Assembly (NCBI GenBank): GCA_030144725.1
Contig: JASKMD010000008.1
Coordinates: forward strand, 1,840,343 to 1,904,342
Direction of reading: 5' to 3'
DNA length: 64,000 bases
Source of the DNA: Haematococcus lacustris
Taxonomy: Eukaryota > Chlorophyta > Chlorophyceae > Chlamydomonadales > Haematococcaceae
Within the stretch, counting starts at the first letter, position 1; the number at the start of each line of letters is the position of its first letter. A program made the translations under genes and the position numbers. The notes below the pieces were generated by a model. That model saw only the letters and a list, made by a program, of their open reading frames with translations. It was not told the origin of the DNA and did not search any database. Below are positions 40,229-51,400 of this stretch, piece after piece.

Positions 40229-43200
40229 ATGGCGCTCTGCGCATCGTCCCGCCATCCTCTTGTCAGGGGATTCACCGCGGGCTGGAGGGCAGCGCACGGC
40301 AGCGTGACTCACAAGCATGCGATCACAGTGTCATGGACGCTTGCGAGAGAGCACCAGCACGCCTGCTCACGGCAGTGGCCAGCGTCTCATCATCTGTCCA
40401 GGCCCCAGCACATGCCCAGGTTTCTAGTCTCCAGGCTGTGGGCAGCCAAAGACGAGACAGGGCCCAGCCCCTCAGCTGGCCCCATAGAACCCCTGCAAGC
40501 TGTTCAATCAGACATCCAAGCCCCTGAGCCCTCACCCCCCTACCCCCCGGACGCCCCAGAGCAGAGCTGCCCCATGACAGCAGCCGCCTCCCCCTGGGTG
40601 CTGCTGGCAGGCGTCGCAGGGCTGTCAGCCACAGGTGAGCCCTGCAGCTCAACATTTTTACCATCACCATCTTTACCATCATCAGCCCCCTTGTCCCTCA
40701 CTAGGGCCTCCATTTGAGCCGGACCAGTAGTAGCCACTAGCAGCCACTAGCGGAAATATACTAGTGGGCAATAGTGGCCCGACTCAAGCGGTGTTATTGG
40801 GCTGTGTGGAGTAAACCCAGTGCACATGGCACATGAGCCGCCTACCACCTACATTATTGCCTGACCCCTAGGGGCTATCGTGTAGAGTTGGCATGACAAA
40901 ACATGCACTAACTGTAAGCTGATGACAGCTCAGATGGGGGGGGCACACACTACTGTGCCTCAGCAGGCTGCTGCTGCTGCTGCTGGGCCTTTAGTGGCTT
41001 GTCTCGCAGCCGCTTGTAGCCCAGGCCAGGGTACTCCTTGCCCTTGGCTGGCAGCGCTCCCTGGTCTGACCAGTAGCACAGCTCCAGTGGGCGCCACCTG
41101 CTCTCCCCAATGCGCTGCATGTTCAGCGCTGCATTGCAGTCCCTGTCCAGCCATCTGCCTGGATGTGGAGCTGGCTTTGCCTTGGTAGCCTTGCCTTGGG
41201 CCTTGCCTGTGCCCTTGGTGGGCTCAGCTGCCGGCTTGCTGCGCTTGGCTGGAGGGGGAGTGCTGGGCCCTGGCTCTGAGGCTGCTGCCGGTGTGGCTGC
41301 CTGGCTGTTGCGTGGGGCCTGTGGGGGCTTGCGGGGGGGCACTACCGGGCACCACATCAGGCCCCGCACTGGCTGGTCACGCTCCTGGCTCCAGGCTGGG
41401 CGCACCAGGCGCTGCTCCACCTGCCCTGCTGGGGGCTTCCAGGCCCCCACAAGCTGCAAACCAGTCAGGCATGAGCTGCAGAGCTAGAGGCTTCACTGCA
41501 GGCGGTGAACCAACCATGCAGTTAGGCAGCTGGCATAGTATGAGGCGGCCTGCTGCACTCTGATTCCTGCTGCGCACTGACCCTACCTCGTCTGTCGTCT
41601 GACGCCTTCCTGCACACTTAACAATAGTCAGCGTCAGCCTGCTTCACATACCGCACAAGCTGCGGGGTATGTTGTCAGGCCTGGCAGCCGGTATGCTCAA
41701 GGCTGGACCCTGGCCCTGAGCAGGGCTGGCACATGGCAGGGGCACGGCAGAAGGCAGGCACATGGCTTTAGAAGAGTGAACATGTGTGGGCTATGAGATT
41801 AGCTGCGCGGACAATGATGATGAATCCAGCTATGTGTCTGTTTCAGTGGCAGCTCTGATGTGACCGGGGTGTGCCCGAGCAGCTCAAGGGCCGGATCTTG
41901 TGCCAGGCGAGCCATGCGTAACAGCCTCTTCCATCTCCTAGCCTGCCAGCAGTGAGGACCAGCCCCCTTGAGACCTTGATGCGGAGTGTGAGCAGCGACC
42001 TAGCCATGTCCTTGCTTGCCTGCTTTGGGGGGCCACACTCACAGAGGAACCACACCCCTTGCTTGACACCTGCGGAGGCCACACCTACAGTGAAATCACA
42101 CCAATTGTGGGGTCACACCCACAGCGGGGTCACACCCACAGTGGGGTTTACATTCATGGCAGCACCTTCAGTGCTGCTGCTGATGCCAGCAGCCCCTGTC
42201 GTAAACCATTGGTCACACTCCCTGGCGTGCCTGCTGCCACCTTGATGTCACCGGCCTGTCTGCTGCCCCGCCTACTGCTGTGTGCTGCTCTCGCGCAGCG
42301 CTTGACTTGTTCCACCCGAGCAGCCCGCACCTGCTGCTGGGAGTGGACCAGCAGTGCCATCAGTTTGCGCAAGGGCTAGGCCCGGTGAGCCGCCTGTTCT
42401 TTGCAGGTCAGTGCATGCCCTGCGCCCTGCTGCGCCGGGATGTCCAGCCAGTACCCTACACCAGTACCAGCCAGCCTGTCAGCCTGGGGCCCCCATGCCA
42501 TGTAGGCCACAGCTGGGCTGGGCTGGGCTGTTGCAGCTGACAGCAGGCAGCCAAGGCACCAGTGGGCCGGGCTGGCAGCGATGACTGGGCCAAGTCAATG
42601 CAGAGGAGACAGAGGCTGGGCCACTCCAATACAGGCCAAGCTAGGGCAGACTACAGCCAACCAGCTCCATGACAGCTGACAGCAGGCAGGGCCATCGACA
42701 GAGGCAGGGCCAAGTAAGTCTCTGCCACCTGTCAGCACCATGCTAGCTAGCCTGGGACACCGTGCCCTGCAGCCCTCAGTCGCCAGACCCACTGTGGCAG
42801 CCCTGGGGCCCCACTAGCGCCTGCATGGGGCAGCACTGGCGGCCCACACCACATGAGCTGTCGCCTGCACCTCATGGCATGTCAGCCCTGCATTGTGATG
42901 TGACTGGCAGCTCAGATTTGTATACAAAAACAAAGAGGCAATGAAGCACAGCGCTGGTCAACAGGGGTGGCCTCCAAGACCTTTGCCGCCACAAGGATTC
43001 CTAGCTGATGCCAGCACTGGTCAGCACCAGCAGGTGGCCTAAGCAGGCAGCAGTGTGACCAGGATGTGACTGCTTGTGCCCATGGCCCGGCGTGGTGTCT
43101 GCCGCAAGCCTACCAGCCCAGCCTGGTGACTGCTGCCCACCTTGTGAGTGCAGACATTGTGATGTCAGACGTACCCATCGTGCTGGGCTTGCTGGGCTGG

Positions 43201-45183
43201 ACCATCTGCTCAGCCACCTCCCTGCTGCAAGGCACGCAGCCCATCAGGCTGTCCATCCTACTAGCATGGACCGCCTATGCCTGGGGTGCAGGTGTGTAGC
43301 TACCGCCCAGCTTCTGCCCCCACACTGCTGTATCGCAACACTGCCCCAACACCGCTGGCAAAAGCCTTATGTGCTGCCAGCTGCCAGGTGCATGCCAGCT
43401 GACTGGCGTTGTTCGCCTTCGGTAGCTTGTTGACGCAGTTGAGGTGACAGCTCAAGCGGCTGCAAGACAAGCCACCAAAGGCCCAGCAGCAGCAGCAGCA
43501 GCAGCCTGCTGAGGCACTGTAGTGTGTGCCACCCCCCATTTGAGCTGTCATCAGCTTACACTCAGTGCATGTTTGTCATCATAGCCAACTCTACATCATA
43601 GCCCTCCGGGGTCAGGCAATAGTGTAGGTGGTAGGCGACCAAGATCATGTGTATGCCATGTATAAGCCATGTGTATGCCATGTACATGGGAAGTCCACAC
43701 AAACAAAAACACCGTTTTGTAGAGGTCCACACTTAGTGTTCCACTGCAATGAAGGCTCTAGGTTGAGGGCTAAGGTGCTGGTCGCCTTTAGTACACCACC
43801 AGCATGGTGGCCAAGAGTATCTAAGTACATTCAGTATGACCACTGTGCCTCCATCTTCACCATCATCATCGCCAGCCTTGGCTGCACCACATACCACACC
43901 AGCTGCGGGGCTCATTGTCAGGCCTGGCAGCCGGTATGCTCAAGGCTGGACCCTGGCCCTGACTAGGGCTGGCACATGGCAGGGGCGCAGCAGAAGGCAG
44001 GCAGATGGCTTTAGAAGAGTGAACATGTGTGGCCTATGAGATTATCTGCATGGGGCGAGGATTGTCTGCTAGCAATCCAGCTATGTATGTGTTTTAGTGA
44101 CAGCCAGGGTTTCTTGTAGGTTGTCTGGAAGTGTGACTGGAATGTGACCAAAGTGTGACAAAAGTGTGACTGTGCCCACACCTGTGTCTGCTGGCTGCAG
44201 GCCCCCTACAGTACGACCCCTTCATGGTAGACCTGTTAAAGCAGGTGTTCCAACGCACGCGCCCCTCCCCCATCCATGATAGCTTCTCCTTCCCTTCCGG
44301 CCATACCTCCTCCGCCACCTTCCTGGCAGGCGCGCTGCTGTTCGTGCTGCTGCCCGTGGTGCAGCGCACATGGCAGCCTACCGCCAGGCAGGCTGTGCAG
44401 GTGGCAGCTCAGCTGGAGGCTGGGGCACAGCCTGCAAGCAGGGGCAGCATGAAGGTGCTGCCGGACACGGTGCAGCGCCTGCGCAAGCTGGCAGTGCAGA
44501 TGCAGGTGAGGGGGGCGGCTTACCATGAAGGGCAGTTCATGAGCCAGGGGCAGGGGCCTGAAGTAGAGTTGGGGCCAAGGCAGGAGGCAGGAGGCAGGAG
44601 GCAGGAGGCAGGAGGCAGGAGGCAGGAGGCAGGAGGCAGGAGGCAGGAGGCAGGAGGCAGGGACCATGGAGGAATACAGGGAAAGTTCCCTGACCTCACC
44701 AGCAAGCACCTTAAGCCATGCTGGAATGAAATGGGAGTCGCCATGCACTGCCCTGGTCGGGTGCCAGGAGGGCACTGGCGGTCATATAGACTCATTGGGG
44801 CAAAAGTCATGGGGTGGGCCGGTCTGGCTGAGATGGGTGCAGAGCAGGGAGGAAGATTCTCCATTCCCTAAGCTCCTACATTCCCTGCCCCAGACCCTCC
44901 CCCGGCAGGGACACAATCAATCAAGACTCACACGAGCAGCTACACACAGATAGAGATGGGCTGAGATGGGCACCTTGGCCGCTTGTCTACCCTGCGCCCC
45001 ATGCTGTGCCATGCGTAGGGGTCATGGGGCTTGTGGGCTGCCGCCAGCTGCACAACAGCTGCGGGGCGAGTGATGGCAGACGCGCATTGGTTCTCGGACA
45101 CCCTTGGAGCGTCCTTCCTCGGCATCACGCTGGTATCCTTGTTGGCCAATGCCGTGCGCCTCATTTACAAGGCGAACCGCTGA
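40229..45183 (+). CDS. PAP2-family membrane phosphatase (lipid phosphate phosphatase type)
   Basis: Five exons, 40229-40634, 42299-42384, 43117-43291, 44201-44505 and 45019-45183, join in phase to give 378 residues. PAP2 enzymes remove phosphate from lipid or other phosphates at membranes. The three signature motifs are present. The first is K236-x6-R243-P244 in LLKQVFQRTRPS. The second is PSGH at 254-257. The third is R341-x5-H347-x3-D351 in GRVMADAHWFSD, where the usual Ser before Arg is Gly. Hydrophobic segments lie around residues 190-222, 263-275 and 350-370. The basic, Arg/His/Ser-rich N-terminus could be an organelle transit peptide, which is inference. The borders of exon 3's acceptor are the least certain. 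Introns 1 and 3 hold element copies and share a direct repeat of about 180 bp. Confidence 0.82.
40684..41459 (-). mobile_element. Element copy B: longest TnpB/Fanzor-like C-terminal fragment (169 codons) plus 3' block
   Basis: The minus frame from 41459 to 40950 reads QLVGAWKPPAGQVEQRLVRP and RGLMWCPVVPPRKPPQAP, then a Ser/Pro/Lys linker, WLDRDCNAALNMQRIGES and a polyglutamine end. The non-coding block runs to 40684. Its hairpin at about 40710-40791 matches that of copy A. The copy lies inside intron 1 of the PAP2-family gene, opposite to that gene. With copy A it forms a near-identical inverted pair around the V-ATPase e gene. Confidence 0.55.
41660..41850 (+). repeat. Direct repeat shared by PAP2 introns 1 and 3 (partner at about 43900-44100)
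   Basis: Both stretches run from GCTGCGGGG through GGCCTGGCAGCCGGTATGCT to a GCTATGTRTSTGTTTYAGTG end with few differences. They are the same orientation and about 2.2 kb apart. The origin is probably an element or segment duplication. Confidence 0.85.
43450..43785 (+). mobile_element. Element copy C: last codons of the TnpB/Fanzor-like ORF plus 3' block
   Basis: It starts within the ORF at a KRLQDKPPKAQ-type segment, passes the polyglutamine end and stop near 43521, and continues into the conserved 3' block. The block ends with a CAAAAACACCGTTTTG core near 43705-43720. The copy lies in intron 3 of the PAP2 gene and is 5'-truncated. Confidence 0.6.
44580..44662 (+). repeat. CAGGAGG heptamer array
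   Basis: About 11 copies in intron 4 of the PAP2 gene, beginning about 75 bases after its donor. Confidence 0.92.
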
Positions 45184-46809
45184 CATGTACTAAGGTTTAT
45201 GTTGTACATAAACAAAAGGCTATGTTGCACATAAACTTGTGAATTAGAACACGAGGCATGCAACTATGCACCTCCTGGCCGTGCACATGATCACACTGAC
45301 CATTTTGATCATGCACGCCAAATCAATGACTCTTGTTTGTGCCGTAAGATAATGTTGTATTGGGAACATCTACGTTGTCGTATACAGCCTACGACCTCTT
45401 GTCAGAAGAGTTAAAGGAGCCACGCACTATCGAGAGAACCATTTTCCGCACGAGGGGGCTGGATCCATGCTGGAGCAGTAGTCCAGAAGAAGTAGCCAAT
45501 AGGGAGCGACCGCCAACCTATAAGTCTAGTTTTTGTAGCCTGTGATAATAGGTCTCACTTGCCTAGAATCCTATGGGCGTACACTAGTAACAACCCAAGG
45601 CTGCCATGGCTCCCCATCCCTGGCTCCCCATCCCTGGACAGATGCATCAGGACATGCATTGTATTCATTGAGCCAGACTTACAAAGTTACATTACAGGTC
45701 ACAGTAATTTACATGCATTGGCATGGAATTGGCACAAAAATGAATTGTTACAAAGCTAAATGTATTGACAAAGTTACAAAGTGACGCGTCACGCGTGTGA
45801 TTACATACTGTTACATGAATTTCTACATCACTGATGGTATTGCATTTGGTGCACTATATGATGCCGCCTGCAAACAACAAAGCAAGGGCATGATGACAAA
45901 CCAAGGCACAGCGATATGGCAAGGCAAGGGCAGGGGGGAACAAAGCAAGGCTAGAGCACCGCACTGCTGCGCTGGGCTGTCGTGGTTTGCTGGGCTGCGT
46001 TCATGCTGAGCGAGACCTCACCGCAATCATATATCGCTACGTGCTCTGGCTACATGCTCTGGCCACCTGCAGGCTGCAGCCCATTTTTAGCAAATGGCGC
46101 TCACAGCTCAATGGCAATGGGGTGTGTCAATGAATAATGCTGAGCCTGAGTGCCAGTCCTCATGCAAGGTGGGCCTGCAGGCCGTGGCTGTGGCAGAGAA
46201 CCCCGTTCATGGCACCGGTTCGAGGAGTGCATGTGCAGCTTGCACAGCAAATCTGGCTATGCTTGATATGCCCACAAGCAAGTGAGAAGACAGAGGTCAG
46301 GGACAGGTGGGGTTGGCAGTCATGAAGGGTGCGACCGAGGATGCTTCAATTTGGTTGTAGCTGAGTCAGATTACCCACAGTCAAACATGTTGTTCCTTGT
46401 TGAATGAGTTTTGTTTGTCTGGCTATGCCCAACCCCCACTGTTCTTTGATCAGTCGTACTACAGTGAATTAGCAATGTCAGAGCAGTGTCGAGCAAATGG
46501 CGAGGGCGGATGCCATGCCCACATTGCTGGGATGTCACTGACGTGAACTGTGCCGCTTTCACGAGCCATATAGCTCTGTAACTGAGATCAAGGTATTTGA
46601 TGACACCTAATGATGGGGACATGTTGAGCTTACTGCAGGACTTGTTGTGTGTTCAGACCCATTCATCGTCCTCACAGCTCTTCCCTTCTTTCACAGGTAG
46701 TCACTGACTGGTGATACTGTTTTTGTTTCTACTTTAGGTGTGACCCCAGGAGTGCTCAAGCCCTACCTGGCGATATGTGCCAAGTGCCTTTGCTGCCCTG
46801 GTGATCATC
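45184..46809. other. Intergenic with a family-2 element tail
   Basis: AT-richer sequence between the PAP2 and PEN-2 genes. The only element found is at about 46315-46425, where GGTGCGACCGAGGATGCT and following sequence match the 3' ends at 56.2 and 62.7 kb. No gene is recognised. Confidence 0.5.
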
Positions 46810-47219
46810 ATGGATAGTCCGGAGCCTGTGGTAGAGAGCGTCGATGGAGAGCTCATCGCGGTACATAAGGCACACAAGCTGGCTCGAAGAAGTTAGTACT
46901 TGCCTGACTGCTTGTCTTATGTACGGGCATTGAGTTGTCGCGGTGTGTCTGCCCTGCAGTGTTCGTCGCGGGCTTCTTTTGCTTGCCACTTCTCTGGGGA
47001 TTCAACGTCTGGTTATTTTGGCCAGACTTTAGAAGTGGACGGGACGCCGTACTCTCCAAATTCACGAGGCGCTCCGCGGTCTGCTTCGTTGTGTCTTCCC
47101 TGCTTTACTTCCCTTGGACATTTTTCTTCACTAGCGCGGGTTCACGGTACATCAACAGCGATCTATACAACAAGCTGGACATAACTCGAGTGCCCATCAG
47201 GGACTACATCGGGTTTTGA
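46810..47219 (+). CDS. PEN2: Gamma-secretase subunit PEN-2
   Basis: Two exons, 46810-46891 and 46960-47219, give 113 residues. PEN-2 is the small subunit of gamma-secretase, the presenilin membrane protease, and acts in its assembly and activation in ER, Golgi and later membranes. The frame shows the family signature: FVAGFFCLPLLWGFNVWLFW, a loop ending in FTRRSAV, a second membrane segment FVVSSLLYFPWTFFF, and the C-terminal motif D-Y-I-G-F. Animal PEN-2 is about 101 residues with the same order (DYLSF). The intron (GTTAGT..CTGCAG) is in phase and only 68 bases long. The start is the only ATG that gives a normal-length N-terminus. Confidence 0.9.
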
Positions 47220-48427
47220 GAACTAAGCGTTTGGCCCCTGAGCAGGATCACGCAGGCTGTGTATGGGACCCTCCCACTGTATGGAAGGGCTAGCTAGGCT
47301 CAGCTTGCTTTGACGCAGGCAGACATGGCTCAATGGTTACCTGCCCATGGGCAGCATTACACCAGAAATGCCCTCAATAGGGTAACGTGTGAAGTGCCCT
47401 AGGGACGGGAAAGCTCTGCTTAACAACCCTTGGCTATTGCCAAACACTTAGCACGCCGCACTTGCAGCTTAGTTCTGGCGCAATACATACTTTTTGGCCT
47501 ACATGGCCTTGCATGCATGTACCCTAGCAACCTAAACAATATGTCCTCAACTATGTAATTCGACTCGCTGCCTGGCATGATCTACTACCAATCTGCACTT
47601 CTAGGCCAGGGACGAATTGAATGCCTGCCAGGTCGGCACCTGCTGCTGCTGCTGCTGCTGCTCTGCCCCACCACCAAGGGTAGCAGGTGGCTCCCAACCC
47701 TGCTGCTGAGGGCCTGCTATGCTGTTGCCACGCCTCCTTTCTGAGGGTGACACTGTCATACCTGCGCTTGCCTGCAGCTGGGCAATGAGTGCAGCCTGCT
47801 GGGTGATGAGTGCCGCCTGGTGGGCCACAGCTTCTTCCAGCTGCCTCACCCGCGGAAGCAAGCTGTTGTGGCTGGTCATCAGGCCTTTGACTTGCACCCT
47901 GCGCCCATGACACATGCAGTCACATGCACATCACTCACATCACACATGCACGATACTCCACAATGCCCACATGAGGATGGCAGTTGCTGTGGGGCAAGTG
48001 CAAATGTTGGGTATACACGCAAACGGTTAGGCGGTGTGTGCACTAGACCACCCTGCCTGCCATGATGGTGTAGTCGCCTGGGTGGGCCAGAGCAGCCCAG
48101 CAGCCACATTCGTACTGGCACCTTTCCACTCCACGCACAAAGAATACATGCAGGCAAAGACCGCAGTCCCATGCAAGCCATGCCCGCCCTAGCCCGAGCT
48201 GAGCAGGTGGCAAGGCAATCGGTAGGGTTTTAATACGGGTAAGCCCCCCTTAGTGGGTAAAGCAGTAGTGCAGAGGGTAGGCTTAGGGACAGCCTTAGGA
48301 ACACCAGTGCGGATGAAGTGAATTATGAGTTGGGCAGGAGACAGCAATTGGGTTCAACATCAGGCTTGATTTGGCCAGACTTAAAAAGTGGGCAAGACAC
48401 CATGCTCCCCACTTTGAAAGGGCGCTC
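47220..48427. other. Intergenic with a dispersed repeat (47550-47915)
   Basis: The stretch separates the 3' ends of PEN-2 (plus) and the kinase (minus). Apart from the repeat described separately, no gene is seen. Confidence 0.45.
47551..47915 (-). repeat. Dispersed repeat D1, C-terminal-exon-like (partner at 53345-53610)
   Basis: The minus frame reads a short coiled coil, LLPRVRQLEEAVAHQAALIT, then QQAALIAQLQASAGMTVSPS, a polyglutamine run and VPTWQAFNSSLA before a stop. The second copy in intron 2 of the kinase gene keeps the same frame, the same ending and the same flanking sequence beyond the stop. It could be the last exon of an unknown gene that was copied, or part of a mobile element. 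Confidence 0.6.
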
Positions 48428-51400
48428 CTATACTTCCTTGCATCGCCACCGCTTAACCTCCCTTGGCCGTTGTCCCTCAGCATAGCAGGCTGTGTACCGC
48501 AGACCAAGGGTGCAGTGCTGGCAAGCAGAGCAGGTGCTGGCCACAGCTGTGTGCAGACGGTCAGGGGAGCAGTGAGGCACGCACCGCAACGCGTTGAAGT
48601 CCAGGTGAGATGATGGCGTCTGGGTGGCCCCCCCGGGCGCGTGTGAGCCTGGCGCTGCCAAGTCCAAGCTGCCGTCCATCAGGGAGCTGTGGCGGGAGTG
48701 TGCGGGCGTGCCCCGCCGGCTGCTGCTGACTGGCGGCTGCTGCCAGGGCGTGGCGGCTGCTCCTGGGGCTGCGTTGCTGCTGCCGGGCAGGTGGGGCAAG
48801 GGCTGGTGAGGTGCAGGGCTGGCTGTGGCGTCTTGGGCTGTGATCAGGACAGGTAGGGTGCACAGCAGGGAGGCTGGGGCAGCAGCAGCACAGTGAAGTG
48901 ACGGCTTTGCAGGAGAAGCTGTGTCAAGGCCAGCAAGCAGGCGCATGCAGACAGGAGCAGCAGGGAGGATGCCGACAGAGGATGCTGCACTGTCGACAAG
49001 CGGCCAATGCCCTGACAAGGGGAACTGCGGTGGTGGTGGTGCCAGGTGGTGGTGCCAGGCCTGGTGGGGCTAGTGGTAAGGGTGGGCTCACCTGTCTGGG
49101 TGGGTGGCGCGGAGGGGCCCCAGGCTGGCTGTTCACCCCAGTCCGGCTCAAAGCCCTCCACCACCCCCTTCCCCATTGAGCTGCCGCGCCGGTGGTGGCC
49201 CCCCAGCATGGCAGCCATCAAGCCCCCTGGCCCTGCCCCGCTCGTGCGCCCCACACCCCTGGCCCCCCCAGCTGCTGCCGGCCCCCCAGGACCTGTCTGG
49301 GGCACAGCCGCGCTGCTGCTGCTGCCACCCACACTGCTGCTGCTGCCCCCCTGGACGGCGGAGGGCAGCAGGGACTGCTCCTGCTCCAGCAAGCTGAGGG
49401 TGGCAGCCAGGCGGCCGCCTCCTGCTGGCCCAGTGGGGGAGGCGATGGGAGGAGCCAGGTCAATGAGCGTGTCAGTGGTTCTGGGGGCACTGGCCAGGCC
49501 CGGGGGGGCTGCTAGGGGAGGGGGCAGCTGGGCTTGACTGCCTACCCCATGGCCTGGTCTGGTGGGGGGGCCGGGCGTGGCGTGGGCGGGGTGTGGGCCA
49601 GGGGAGTGCTGGGGGTGGAAGGAAGGGGAGAGGCGGCCGAGGCTGGGTTTGGCATTGTGGGAGGGGTGGGGGGGCTGGGGCTGCTGCAGTGCATGAGGGA
49701 GGGATTGGGACGGTTGGTGGTGGGGATGGAAGGGGGGATGGTGGTGGGTGGGTGGGGCTGCCTGGTTGTAGGGGGGTTGGCCCGGGTGTTGAGGTTGTGG
49801 CTGCACCCCTGACACCCCAGGCTGCGGTGGCGACTGCCCAGGGTGCTGTTGTCTCCCGCTACTGCTGCTGCCCATCAAATCTGGCTGCCTCCCTGGCAAG
49901 CCGCTGCCGTGCTGCTGCTGAGTAGCTGGCCCAGGGCGCACCTGGTGGGCGGCTACAGAGCCATTGGCATGCACTGCTGAGGCAGCAGCACCAGGCGCCA
50001 CGCTGACCTGGCCAGGTGCTGGGGCAGGGGCCGGACTCGAGAGGGGGAGCGGTCCTGGGCCGTGAGCAGCTGGCAGGGGCTGTCCTGGGCGTGACCCATG
50101 GCCCATGGCCTGCTGTGTCAAGGCCTTGCGCCAGCTCTCCAGCAACGACAGCACCTGGGCGGCAGGGTAGGTGGGAGAAGGCAGGCTAGAGGGGCACCTG
50201 TGGCATTGGCCCCTGTGGCACGCCCTCACTATGGATGCGCAATGGGAGGATGGAGTGACGGTGCTGCTTCACACTGTCGCCAGGACAAGTCGTCAGGAAG
50301 GCAGGGCATGTTCACCGGCAGCTGCCCACATGCCACATGCAGAGCAGGTCGTCAAAACTTAAAAGCACCATTCCTGCGAGCCCTGCGGTGCTCTGATAGC
50401 ACTCTGTGGACAGGCTGCTGGGCCATGCGCTGGCTTGGACACCACCCCTTCAAAGGTGCCCTTTGAACCTTAGGAGGTGCCCCTTGGAGGTGCCCTTGCC
50501 TGAACTGGAGTTTGAGGCAAGGAGCCGTCATGGTCATTGCCAGGAGCACACTCAGCTCAGCACACTCAGCTCAGCACACTCAGCTCGCCACACATGCGTT
50601 CTCACACATGGACACCAACCGAGCCAGCCCATCCTGCTAGCCCACCTACCAGCTCTCACACCACCGCCCCTCCGCACCGAGCAGTCCCTTGCAGCTGGAC
50701 ACCCTGAGCCGCACCTGGACAATGTCTGGGCGCTGTGCCGGGTCTGTGGTGAGGAGGATGCGCACGAGGTCGCACAGCACCTGGGGCTTGTTGTGCCCCG
50801 CTGGCAGCTCATATTTTCCAAACAACACCGACAGCTTGGAGTCCCCGGGGAAGGGCAGCTTGCCAAACACCAGCACGTACAGCAGCACGCCCAGCGCCTG
50901 CAGCAGCCAGGTGGGCAGGCGCCAGCCCGGGTGTGCAGGGCTGGTGCAGGGGCTGGTGAAGGACACAGCAGGGGGTGTGGTGGGCAAGGGGCGACGCAGG
51001 TAGGGCGGGGCCTGTGTGCTGGCCAGGCCTATGTGCTGGCGAGCTTTGGTGGAGCAAGAGCCCTGACAGCAGTGATGGTGATGGGGGTCCACACCGCTGA
51101 AGCTGTAGGGTACAGGCCACAGGACACTGCTTGACAGCTGTGGCCTGTGATATGAGCGGCACGCTGGGCTGCGGGCCTTGGCAGGTCTGTGGGCGCTAGG
51201 GTTAGTCTAGGTGGCCCCAACAGCTTTACCCTGGTCATTCTCAAGATGGCGGTTGCGGGCGTGTGGCACTAAGCAAAGACCCGGCATTGCTGCCGCACAT
51301 GATCACCCCGATCCAAGCAGCTGGTGCCAGGGCTCACCCAGATGTCCACCTTGGTGTCCACCAGCTGCCGGCTCAGCAGGTCCCACATCTCTGGAGCCCT

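Noticed and set aside
43645..43830. Short minus-strand ORFs over the 3' block (repeated near 55310 and 63580)
   Set aside because: They recur only because the non-coding block is repeated. Their frames diverge between copies.
47290..47400. Possible tRNA near GACATGGCTCAATGGTTA
   Set aside because: The TGGCTCAATGG part recalls a B-box or D-arm, but no cloverleaf with acceptor and anticodon stems could be drawn.
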